Source: Forficula auricularia (lineage: Eukaryota; Arthropoda; Insecta; Dermaptera; Forficulidae). From it: a DNA stretch of 64,000 nucleotides. The position numbers were made by a program, and so were the translations under genes. The DNA is taken from contig JALMQS010000826.1 of the NCBI GenBank assembly GCA_024734495.1, positions 62,001 to 126,000 on the forward strand, given 5' to 3'. The notes below the pieces were generated by a model. That model worked only from the letters and a program-made list of their open reading frames with translations. It was not told where the DNA came from and ran no database searches. Of the stretch, positions 43,901 through 53,386 are shown in pieces; position 1 is the stretch's first letter; each line of letters opens with the position of its first letter.

Positions 43901-44562
43901 GGACGTTCCCTAATAAATCGATTTTCTTGAAATCCTTTTAAAAATTTGAATACACATATTTATAAGTGTTCTTTATATGTAGAATTTTTTTCAATAGACC
44001 TTGCGGGACTAAATTTGTAAATATTGACCATTGAAATTTGCATATTTAACACATGAACCCTATTCCGATTGATGTAAAGAGACTATTTCATTAAATAACG
44101 ATCGTAATTTTCTAGAAATTATTTTGAAAAACTGAGAATCATTAACTGAAGATATAAAAAATATTTTTCTGTTAAAATAATTGTATCAAGCGGTATTCGT
44201 TTTGTATGAAAAATGTTAAAAGTTAGGTACTTTTGATGGTTTTCATTCTTTCTCTCATGGCATGGCAAGTGAGAAATGGCGACTTGGCAACGTCGCACTA
44301 AAATCACTCAATTTTTCTATATCTAAAAAACTTCTGGTGTATTTGAGATTTTTAGCTAATTCTCTCAACCTAACAATACTGTTCTCATCTGGAAATTCGC
44401 ATTGAGCTGTTTCATGAAATTTTTTTTTATTCTTTGTCTTTTAGCGTCGGTAAGAATGCAATGTTGCCAGATCCGAGAATCGACGCAATCGATTTTTGCC
44501 TTCTGCGCATGTGAGAGTAGGGGAAAGAGTGAACTGCATCTGAGCTATATTAGGGAACGTCC
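43901..44562. mobile_element. TTAA-type MITE family 2 (662 bp)
   Basis: Inverted ends GGACGTTCCCTAATA and TATTAGGGAACGTCC, flanked by TTAA at 43897-43900 and 44563-44566. No transposase. The interior differs from family 1, but both start with GG after TTAA. Confidence 0.82.
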
Positions 44563-44566
44563 TTAA

Positions 44567-45399
44567 GAAAAATTAAAACTAACGTTTAAAAAGTTAATTT
44601 GTCTAATGGAATATTATTTTATTTTATTTTTTTGTTTTTTTATTGATGATTCTGGCAAGAAATAACAATATTCGAGAACTGTTGCTGAAGGAAAGAAGAA
44701 ATAAGTTTTTTGTATGATGATTTTTAAGAAGATAAATAAATGGCGATCCAATAAATTCTTTTAATCGGAATTTTATTTTTCATTATCCTTGCCCTGCCTT
44801 TCCGTCAATTCTCCATTCAATTCTACCAGTCCGTCTCAAAAAGAAAATACTTCTAAAATGTTGTTGTTTTTTTATTTTCAGTCCGATTACTCAAAGAAAG
44901 ATTGAAACACTTTTGGTCTTCGAGATAGGGAAGTCCGACTGTCCTAGCTGTTCCTTCGCCACTGCATTTTTTTTAAGCGAAGTATCTGCAAGTTGCAATT
45001 AAAATAAACCCGATCGGAAACAAATACTTTTAAAAATAAAACTAATATTTCTTTAAATAATAAATATAACACGTAGTACCTCTTAAATTAATAACAAAAT
45101 GTTTTCGTTAGGCATAACAGGCTCAAAAAAACAAATCTCAATAACGATAAAAAGATTTTGGCATTCTATAAAATTTTGTTTATAGAAGTTCTTATTTTTT
45201 TTTTTTAGTGTAAATATTAATTTGTTATATTTTTTAACTTGTCAATCAACTATAATTTCGTTTATTTTGTAAATATAAATTTAATAGTATAGGGAAGAGA
45301 TTTTCTACATAAGTTTTTTAATCATAATTTAAAAATGAATTAGTAATTAATTATGATTAATTTTTAATATATTAATATATATATGTATATTGTATATAT
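44567..45399. other. AT-rich intergenic
   Basis: Nothing recognised apart from TA microsatellites near 45370-45400. Confidence 0.4.
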
Positions 45400-46430
45400 A
45401 TAATTTCTTTTATCAAACATTATAAAATAAAGAGAAATCAATGAGTGTGTCCTCTGCTTGATGCAAATAAAAATATAGGTACATACTAGTATATAACGAA
45501 TATAAATATGTATACCTATATATAATTAATTTGTTAGAGATTATAGTTTCAAAGATTTGACCTTCATCATTAGACTCTAAAAAAATAGTAAATCTGTCAT
45601 TTCTCATGAGTTCAAATACCCAACATTCGAATTCATTTGCTATGTCGCCAACTAGATCTTAGAAGAAAACAATATTTACCTACACCTAACCGGGTATTTG
45701 AACCCATGAGAAACAACAGATAGAATATTTTTAATTAAAAAAACTGGTGATGAAGGTCATAACTTCGAAACTATAGTCTTCAACAAACAAATTATATACA
45801 TATACACATATTTATATTCGTTAAATATATGGGGCATTCCATGCCAAATCGACCATTTTCGATTTGGATGAAACTTTTTTATCTTTTTCTACCCTATCGA
45901 AAACATTTTTCAGAATTTCCAGGATTGCGAAAAAATAAGAAAAATATTTTTCAATTAAAAAAAAAAAAATAGAAAGAAAAGTCCAACCAACATGGGGTTT
46001 GCGGCATTCTACGCAGAAAATAAAAAAAAAATTTCAAAAATGTCAAACTTCAAAAAATTGAAAAATGTTATTGAATATGAAGTTGAATATTTTTTTTGGA
46101 TTTTTTTCTCAAAAGCACGTTTAAAAACGAAAAAACACCATTTTTTTTTTTTTAAATAACTTTTTTTCGGTTGAGTAGAAAAATTTGAAAAAATTCTGAA
46201 AAATGTTTTCGATAGGGTAGAAAAAGATAAAGATTCAGCCAAATCGAAAGGGTTCGGGATCAAAAGTGGTCGATTTGGCAGGGAATACCCTATATATATA
46301 TATATATATACACGTATATATATATACGTATATATAATCATTTGCATCTAGCAAATGACAACCTCTTTCTCTTTATGAATCAACAACTCTGCTACTTACG
46401 GCAAAACAAAATCTTTTCAATAAATTATAT
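45400..46430. mobile_element. Hammerhead foldback subfamily 2, decayed, with nested foldback
   Basis: Outer arms carry TGTCCTCTGCTTGATGCAAA at the left and its mirror at about 46345; the right terminus ends CTGCTACTTACGGCAAAACA. The left-arm motif (minus, about 45545-45580) has CTAATGA. The right-arm motif (plus, 45744-45778) has CTGGTGA, GAAG/CTTC, GAAAC, TATA, GTC. Both have a core substitution. A separate foldback (45831-46290) lies between the right ribozyme and the right end. Confidence 0.72.
45831..46290. repeat. Foldback MITE, GGGGCATTCC ends
   Basis: GGGGCATTCCATGCCAAATC and CCCTATCGAAAACATTTTTC are inverted at the right. The 112-aa minus frame over it is an artefact of A/T-runs. Confidence 0.75.
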
Positions 46431-46516
46431 AATAAATAATTATAACAATGATAACCCACACATTTAAATAAAAGGAAAAAATGACCCCCATCATTATATT
46501 AAATATATGTAATTGA

Positions 46517-46763
46517 GGCTATGCGCGCAATAGTGGACCAACCCACAAAATTACAATTTTGGTTTATCTGGGGAAATTAATTAGATGTACAATATTGATA
46601 CCAACCAACTGAAAAGTGGACCAAATCAGCATTTGCAATCAAAAGCTGGTTTGATCCACTTTCCAGTTGGTTGGTATCAATATTAGTACATATCTAATTA
46701 ATTTCCGCAGATAAACCAAAATTACAATTTTGTGGGTCAGTCCACTATTGCGCTCATAGCATC
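46517..46763. repeat. Foldback MITE (near-perfect palindrome)
   Basis: Arms of about 110 bp, with GCGCAATAGTGGACCAACCC and GATACCAACCAACTG in both orientations. The centre is around 46640. Very low arm divergence suggests recent origin. Confidence 0.82.
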
Positions 46764-46844
46764 AATTGAACGATTTATGATTTCGGGTAAAATTAATACT
46801 TTTAAATTTAGTCTGTATTTTATATTTACTCTATGAGCTACAAT

Positions 46845-46925
46845 ACTGTGACAGACAGACAGATAGACAACTCAGAAACACTAATATGGTTCCATTTTAC
46901 GTTCGTACGGAACCCTAAAAATTGT
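46845..46925. repeat. Insect LINE/SINE 3'-end motif
   Basis: GACAGACAGACAGATAGACA followed by ACTAATATGGTTCCATTTT and CGTACGGAACCCTAAAAA resembles a very widespread insect retroposon 3' end. Only the tail is present. Confidence 0.55.
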
Positions 46926-47168
46926 TTTTGCTTATTCCTCTTTAATATTCAAACGTCTCGCCAATCTACTATAATATAATCTTAAAATATATTGATTGCT
47001 TGGAGTCTAGTTTACGTTTTTTTTGTAGACGACAAAAGAGATACTACAATGGTTGTACAAGTTTACAGATATACTATAAATGTTCAATAACCATTTATTT
47101 CAACAAATCAATTATTATAATCAGAGTATAGCCTTCTAGTATTCTTTTCTTCGAGTGATAATGACGAG

Positions 47169-48132
47169 TACCTGGCCACCGAGCGATGCTCGGTAACTTT
47201 TTGCTTTAGTTAAAAGCTATATATTAATATTATTTTTAATTCCTCGCCCGCACCCCCGCCCCCGAAACCCCGCATCTCGCACCACCACCGAACCCCACCT
47301 CCTGCACCCCCACCCCAGTTTTTGCATTTCTAGGCTTCTAGTGGCCCATAGATTATGTTTATATGTATAGGTATATAAATAAATACCGTACAATTATTTT
47401 GTTTAATTAAATAACAATTTATCGAGTTTGTGGAATTTAAAACTATATTTAAAATCAATTAAATTGCCTAACCTTTAATAAAGATAAGAGCAAATAGATA
47501 TTTCATCCAATATGGATCCACTATGAGTTAAGGATACTGGGTCACTTATTTCACATTAAAATTAAAAAATTAAAAGATATAAACATTTTTCTTTTTCAAT
47601 ATATATATTTCGGGCTATCAGCCCCAATCTTCAGGAAATACAAGAAGAGTAACTTTATATACTAAAATTTTTATATCTTTTAATTTTTTAGAATTTATAA
47701 TGTGAAATAAGAGACACTCAGTATCGCTTTTTAACTCATAGTAAATCCATATTAGACAAAATGTCTATTTTACTCTTATCTTTTATTAGAATGTTTCTAC
47801 CTTGCACAACACCACAATCTCTACTGATTAATAACCTTTAATATATAAATATATTTATAATGATCTTTTTGTGGGATTTAAAATTAAAAAACCAATTATT
47901 TATTAAAAGTAAATTGAATAAAAATGTAAATATACATTTTTATCGAGACAAACACCTGTGAATAATTATTTCAATTAACAAAAACCCATAAAAAACAACT
48001 TAGCCGAAGATGAGACCGTGACAGATCGAATGTCCAACACAAAACCCTCCTAACCCGTGAATTTCATCCAAATCGTTAGAGCCGTTTCTATATATATATA
48101 TATACAAGAATTGCTCGCTTAATATAATAAGA
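47169..48132. mobile_element. Helentron-like element copy 3, with nested foldback
   Basis: Left TACCTGGCCACCGAGCG with hairpin ACCGAGCGATGCTCGGT; right TCGTTAGAGCCGTTTCTATA, ATACAAGAATTGCTCGC and AATATAATAAGATAAG. A C-rich segment (47243-47325) follows the left end. A foldback with a hammerhead-like motif is nested at 47480-47792. Confidence 0.6.
47480..47792. repeat. Foldback with hammerhead-like motif
   Basis: Inverted arms share ATAAGAGCAAATAGA, TTATTTCACATT and AAAAGATATAAA. On the minus strand 47600-47645 reads CTGAAGA, UU, stem II GGGCT/AGCCC with loop GAT, then GAAATATATAT. It matches the core except at stem III. Confidence 0.65.
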
Positions 48133-48764
48133 TAAGATAACGCGTTGATTGGCGAAACAAGGAAAAAGAAGGAAATTTTAAGAAAAAATAACTGGAAAGT
48201 TAATTTAACACAAAAAATATATCCTCTAGCCCCCTAACCCAAGTAGGAAGAATTGTAGCAGCTGAAGTGGAGACTACAGTACTACAGATAGTTGTTATCC
48301 ACTCTTTGGTCAGCAAACCCAACTTTTAGGTCTCAAGAGTTGAAATTGGGATTGAAATTAATACACCAGCCCAAGCTATGTCATACTATTTACATATCCA
48401 TTAGTTTAAGATTCTAAGACAATCTTAAACAAAAAACTAACATTTATTATGAAAAATAAATTCATAATATACGTATTTTGAGTTTTATCAATAAAAGTAC
48501 AAAAATGTTCTATTAAACTATCTGTCTTCTAATTATTTAATGTTTAATTCTTCTAAGTGTACTTTTATTTAATAATATATTTATATTTTTAAATATGAAA
48601 CAAGAACTTCTATAATAATATATTATATATTAGTACCTTAGATAGAAAACTAGCAAGTTATAAAAATTTGAAAAATGAAGTTTTTATGTTATGTAAATAA
48701 ACGAATGGAGTGCTTAAAAGGCAATGCTGCTAATAAGATAGGTAAGTCAGTATTAGTATTAAAT
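48133..48764. other. AT-rich, nothing recognised
   Basis: No coding frame or repeat end recognised. Confidence 0.4.
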
Positions 48765-48823
48765 TATAGAGAGAAACAAAGAGGCTGTCCTCTGCCTGAT
48801 GCAAATAAACATATACACATATA

Positions 48824-48860
<37 letters not shown>

Positions 48861-49562
48861 CTTATTTGTTTGAGACTATAGTTTCGAAGGCCTGGCCTCC
48901 ATCATCATTTAATTATAATAATATTTTTCATGGGATCAGTATCAGTTTATATATTGAAAATTTGTTCCTTCTTTCTCAGCTTGAGAGCCAGGTAGAATTA
49001 AATAAAGTAAAAACATTTTTTGGAACACATCCTTCTTAAATATATTTATCCTTTCCTAACAAAGAACGGCCGAACAATGGGGGGGGGGGCTTTTTCTACT
49101 TTCCTTTATCTAAAATTGTTTGTTTTGACAGTAAATTTTAAGTAGATTGCTATTTGTCAATTCAAATTTTCTATTTAAACACAGGTCAGAATTCCTGTTA
49201 TATGACTAGAATTTCTAAAGATTCAATGGCGCTTATTAATTTTGGATCTCTTTCTGCTTTAATTAATCTAATTCCTGTACCTTCTGTTTTTTTAAAACTA
49301 TCTGGCTCACAAGCTGAGAAAGAAGGAAAAATTTTCAATATCCAAACTGATACTGATCCCATAAAAAATAATATTTATAATTAAAAAGACATGATGAGGG
49401 CCAAGCCTTCGAAACTATAGTCTCAAACAAATAAATAAAATATATATATATTTTATATATATGTTTGTATGTTTATTTGCATCAAGCAGAGGACAACCTC
49501 TTTGTTCTCTCTATGAATCAACAACTCTGCTACTCTCGGCAAAATAAAAACTTTTCAATTAG
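48765..49562. mobile_element. Hammerhead foldback subfamily 2, another copy
   Basis: The left end begins AGAGAAACAAAGAGG and GTCCTCTGCCTGATGC; the right ends CTGCTACTCTCGGCAAAATA. Inner arms share TTCTCAGCTTGAGAGCCAGG. Hammerhead cores are partly lost: the left (minus) lacks the initial CU, while the right (about 49389-49424) reads ATGATGAGGGCC-AAGCCTTCGAAACTATAGTC. The centre (about 49005-49270) is non-inverted, and its 76-aa frame has no known domain. Confidence 0.7.
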
Positions 49563-50534
49563 TATTAAATTAGGTTGTAATTTAAAAACAAGTATTTTAA
49601 ATTTTGAAGAAATAAAGTATCTTTCTAAAATTCAATCATCACGGGAAGATATAGAAACGTCACAATTATAAATGATAGAAAAAATGAATTTAAAGACCAA
49701 ATCAAGAATGTTGTTGAATACATTCCGAAATACTACAGAAGAAACGCCTAAAGTGTCGAGAGGCTCTGTACTTTTTTTTACTATTTATGCTTCCCAGTTT
49801 TTTTACATGGTCATTTTATGTAGAAAATAACATTTCTTTGACAATTTTTTGTTAAACAAGTACATATATAAAAACACTTATACTACAACTACCCAGTTTT
49901 GGATCTAAGGTATCTATATATAATAGATCAAACAAAATATCAAAATCAAAATTGATTTGTAATATATATTTTAATTTTCTTTGAGATTTATCTTTTTTTT
50001 TTCTTCTACTTTATACATACATTTGTTTGTTCATTTAAAAATCGATTTGTACCATATAAATTTCCTACATTATCTATTTTTCTTATTGTGATGTTCATAA
50101 AAAGAGAATATTATAAAATAGATAAGGTTATAATATATTTATGTATATACCATATTAACTAATATTTATATATTAAATAATTTTTTTCTAAATAATTTTA
50201 AAGTTTATAAATTTAAAAGTGATAATAATTATGTATATATTATAATATAGAAAATAATACTGGCTTCCTGTATAGATGGATTCAATTTGTAACCTGCTAG
50301 CTGGAGTTGTGAGCAGCGACGCGTCTGAGACCTGGCCAAGCCCATTGAGCCACTGCTTGGAGCTTCTCCCATACCCACTGTGGCAATTTGCATGGCTGGG
50401 CAAGCCGAGAGCCTGCCCATCCAATATAGTGTTTCAAATAATCAGTACTAGCATTAAGGAAAACACTTCAAACGTTTGGATTTGATATCCTAAAAAAAAT
50501 ATATATAAGATTCTAATTAAAGTTTTTTGCCGAG
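49563..50534. other. AT-rich with an isolated GC-rich block
   Basis: A GC-rich segment at 50255-50425, containing GTGAGCAGCGACGCG and AGCCACTGCTTGGAGCTTC, looks like a retroposon fragment, but I cannot place it. The rest is AT-rich. Confidence 0.4.
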
Positions 50535-50538
50535 AGTA

Positions 50539-50745
50539 AAGTAACGGCAGCAGTAGTTGACCATTTCGACATAAAACTTTAATTAATAAGGATCCAGATG
50601 GAAGGATTCCCTTAAAAAAAAATCTATGGACACTAGACAACAGGACCTGTCCATATATTTTTCAAGGGAATCCTTCCATTTGGATCATTATTAATTAAAG
50701 TTTTATGTCGAAATGGTCAACTACTGGTGCACGGTCCCGTTACCT
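50539..50745. repeat. Foldback MITE nested in a hammerhead foldback end
   Basis: Ends AAGTAACGG and CCGTTACCTT, with TA on both sides. Arms share TTGACCATTTCGACATAAAA. It interrupts the GCCGAGAGTA|GCAGAATTT terminus of the element that continues from 50746. Confidence 0.78.
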
Positions 50746-51053
50746 TAGCAGAATTTTTTTATAAATTGAAGGAGATAATAAAAGAGTGTGTCTTCTGCTG
50801 GAATTATAAATTTTTAATTTATTTCTAACGAGACTATATAGTCCCGAGAGCTTTGCCCTCTTCATAAGTCTATTACAATTGATACACAGGAATTAATGTA
50901 TGAATGGTAAGTGAGATTTACATGTGGTCTGGGCAAATTATGATTCACCATTTATACTTGAAAATGAAACAAGTATAAATGGTGAATCATAGTTTGCCCA
51001 GACCACATGCAAATCTCACTTACCATTCATAATTCCCGTGAATCAATTGTAAT

Positions 51054-51310
51054 CAGGCTCGGATCCAGACCTCTGATTGGGGGGGGGGGGGGGGCGGTCG
51101 CCGGTATATAAGATCTACTTTTGATCTCGGAAGTGTGTCGCGATCGAATTGTCCAAGCGGGGGGGGGGGGCGTCAGATATTCCTCCCCCTACATAGAACT
51201 TTATTTTCTTCAATTTTAAAATTTAATGTCATAAAAAAAAAAGAATTAAATAAACATATGAAAAATGTTGATCTGCAATGCTTTGGGGGGGGGGGGGGGG
51301 GCGGTCGTAG
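51054..51310. mobile_element. hAT-like insertion with G-tracts
   Basis: It begins CAGGCTCGGATCCAGACC and is flanked by an exact 8-bp duplication ATTGTAAT (51046-51053 and 51311-51318). Sister elements have only one ATTGTAAT at this site. It contains three G-tracts of 10-17 bases, which will be error-prone in sequencing. Confidence 0.8.
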
Positions 51311-51321
51311 ATTGTAATAGA

Positions 51322-51356
51322 CTGATGAAGAGGGCAAAGCTCTCGAAACTATAGTC
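51322..51356 (+). ncRNA. Hammerhead ribozyme, subfamily 1
   Basis: CTGATGA, unpaired A, stem II GAGGGC/GCTCTC with loop AAA (one G-U pair), GAAAC, loop TATA, GTC. All core bases present. Confidence 0.78.
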
Positions 51357-51435
51357 TCGTTAGAAATAAATTAAAAATTTATAATTCCATCAGAAGACAC
51401 ACTCTTTTATTGTCTTTTTCAATATAAAATTCTAA

Positions 51436-52235
51436 TAGCATTTATGTTTGTATTTTACAGTTGGGAGTTTGATGAGCAGTGAAAGGTTTTTTTAGTCCTG
51501 GACCAGCTATGTTGAAATTAGATAACTTTTTCAATTGGTGATTTGTGAGCAAATAATTTGAGGTTTGAGAAGGTTAAAATCTAGCAGAAAGTTTCAGGCA
51601 GGGTCACAAGAGGGGCTGCTGACCCGGAAATCATAACTGGATTTATTAATGTTGAAGCGCGCAGAGCCATGTGTATATTTACACGAACCATTTCAAGCTA
51701 CTTTCGACCCCCCCCCCATAACTCAAAAACTATCAGACCTACACTCTTGAAATTTTGCATGCCTAATAAGGCCCACTTGAACACCTAGAATCCCAAATTT
51801 CATTAATACACCTATTATAGTTCTTGAGTTATTAAGCTCTGAAAAGTGCTATTTTTAACACTCATTCACTGACTGACATATCAAAAACCTAAAGTACTTC
51901 CGCTGATCCTAGAATGCTGAAATTTGGCATACTGGTAGAGTTTAGGCTACAATTAAAGGAAAAAATCGAAAAAGTGAAACTTTCCCTTTTTCAAGACCTA
52001 AAATGAAAGGGTGAAGTTTATTAAAGGTTTAATTAACATATAGTGAAAATACAATCGAGCTAGAATTCTGAAATTTGGCATACTGGTAAAGCTTGGCACA
52101 TTAATAAAGGAGAAAATTGATAAACCGAAACTTTCCTTTCTCCGGGGTCCGAAATGAAGGGTGAAATTATGTAAAACCGACGGGTTTTTAACAGATATTT
52201 TATGAGAAATATTTAATCATTATTAATATATATGT
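51436..52235. repeat. Unclassified repeat with an internal direct duplication
   Basis: A block containing GAAATTTGGCATACTGGTA and GAAACTTTCC occurs twice (about 51900-51990 and 52065-52135). It is preceded by CATAACTCAAAAACTATCAG after a C-tract. Similar phrases occur in repeats elsewhere in the window, but no terminal repeats were found. Confidence 0.5.
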
Positions 52236-52664
52236 TTAAATGTAATTATTTAGATAAATTAAAGGAAAATTTTTTTCAAAAATTAATGATATCTGACCAA
52301 AAACATAAATGTGAAAAAGAGGCCAATTTCGGTGCAAAGGGCTTCGCCGACAAAATAGTTGAGATCTAAACGGGTACCAAGTTCCATAGCAGTTGCTTAA
52401 ATCATAGCTATAATATAATAGCGAACGTTCTTCAATTGATTTAAAAGAAAATTTGTTACGTTCATTGATATTAAATTTATAACTTGGCAAATTTTATATC
52501 CAACTAAATTATTTGTATTAATAGTATTAAATAGAACAAATAGCAAAGCTAAATTTTAAGCTTGTATTAAATAAATATCATCACGTTAAACGTAAGTTAT
52601 TGACTATTATAGCTTGCCAAGTTATAAATTTAATATTGAAGGAGACAATAAAAGAGTGTGTCTT

Positions 52665-52798
52665 TTTTTTTTTTTTTTGGCTTTTCGGCCTTTCTAGCCT
52701 TAAGCCATTTACGATACTAATTATTTTATTTAAATTTGTCTCTACCTCGGGGGTCAGATTTTTAGCCGGATGCCTCGAGTCGGATTCGAACTCGGGTC
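52665..52798 (-). repeat. SINE B, copy 2, with 13-bp target duplication
   Basis: Minus strand: CGAGTTCGAATCCGACTCGA (B-box-like), body, GGCTAGAAAGGCCGAAAAGC, then an A-tail (plus-strand T-run). AAGAGTGTGTCTT flanks it exactly at 52652-52664 and 52799-52811. The A box region is missing. Confidence 0.88.
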
Positions 52799-52918
52799 AA
52801 GAGTGTGTCTTCTACTGGAATTATAAATTTTATTTATTTATAACGAGACTAACCTAACCACATGAAAGATTTTAACCTTTCATTCATAAATTAATTCCTG
52901 TGAATCCATTGTAATAGA

Positions 52919-52953
52919 CTGATGAAGAGGGCAAAGCCCTCGAAACTATAGTC
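52919..52953 (+). ncRNA. Hammerhead ribozyme, subfamily 1
   Basis: CTGATGA, A, GAGGGC-AAA-GCCCTC, GAAAC, TATA, GTC. AGA before the core pairs with TC after C17 to start stem I. An internal loop separates this from the outer UAA/UUA pairs. Confidence 0.8.
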
Positions 52954-53386
52954 TCGTTATAAATAAATAAAATTTACAATTCCAGCAGAAGACACACTCT
53001 TTTATTGTCTCCTTCAATATATAAAAATTCTGCTTCTCTCGGCAAAAACTTTCAATTTAATATAAATTTAATATCAAAGAACGTAACAAATTTTCTTTTA
53101 AATCATTTGAAGAAAGTTGTTCATTCCTATAGCTATGATTTAAGCAACTGCTATGGAACCTGGTACCCGTTTAGATTTCAACCCTTTTGTCGGCGAAGCC
53201 GTTTGAACCAAACTTATCCCCTTTTTCACATTTATGTTTTTGGACAGATATTTATTAAAATAATAACCGCCTATTTCTTAGGAGAAAATTACACCTCTAA
53301 AAATAATAAGTAGTAATTAGTAATAATTTGTCCAAAAAGGAATAACAGGTAAAAAAATTAATTATATTATATTATAAAAAAGGATA

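Larger units (their letters stand above)
50746..51435. mobile_element. Hammerhead foldback subfamily 1, with nested hAT-like insertion
   Basis: Ends carry TTGAAGGAGATAATAAAAG and its mirror. The left-arm motif (minus, near 50835-50870) is mutated (CTTATGA, GGGAC). The right-arm motif is at 51322-51356. A 257-bp insertion at 51054-51310 interrupts the right arm. Confidence 0.8.
52635..53060. mobile_element. Hammerhead foldback subfamily 1
   Basis: Left end TTGAAGGAGACAATAAAAGA, right end its mirror, followed by CTGCTTCTCTCGGCAAAAAC. The left arm has lost its ribozyme; the right arm keeps one. Confidence 0.8.
52240..53315. mobile_element. Foldback holding a hammerhead element that holds a SINE
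   Basis: Arms at about 52270-52500 and 53075-53255 are inverted copies (AACGGGTACCAAGTTCCATA on the left and its complement on the right). The two frames reading YSYDLSNCYGTWYPF on opposite strands are these mirrored arms. Inside sits hammerhead element 52635-53060, and inside that a SINE. This gives three generations of insertion. Confidence 0.78.

Noticed and set aside
49154..49384. 76-aa frame in the centre of a hammerhead foldback
   Set aside because: It spans the non-inverted centre and part of one arm; no domain, and not conserved in the sister copies.
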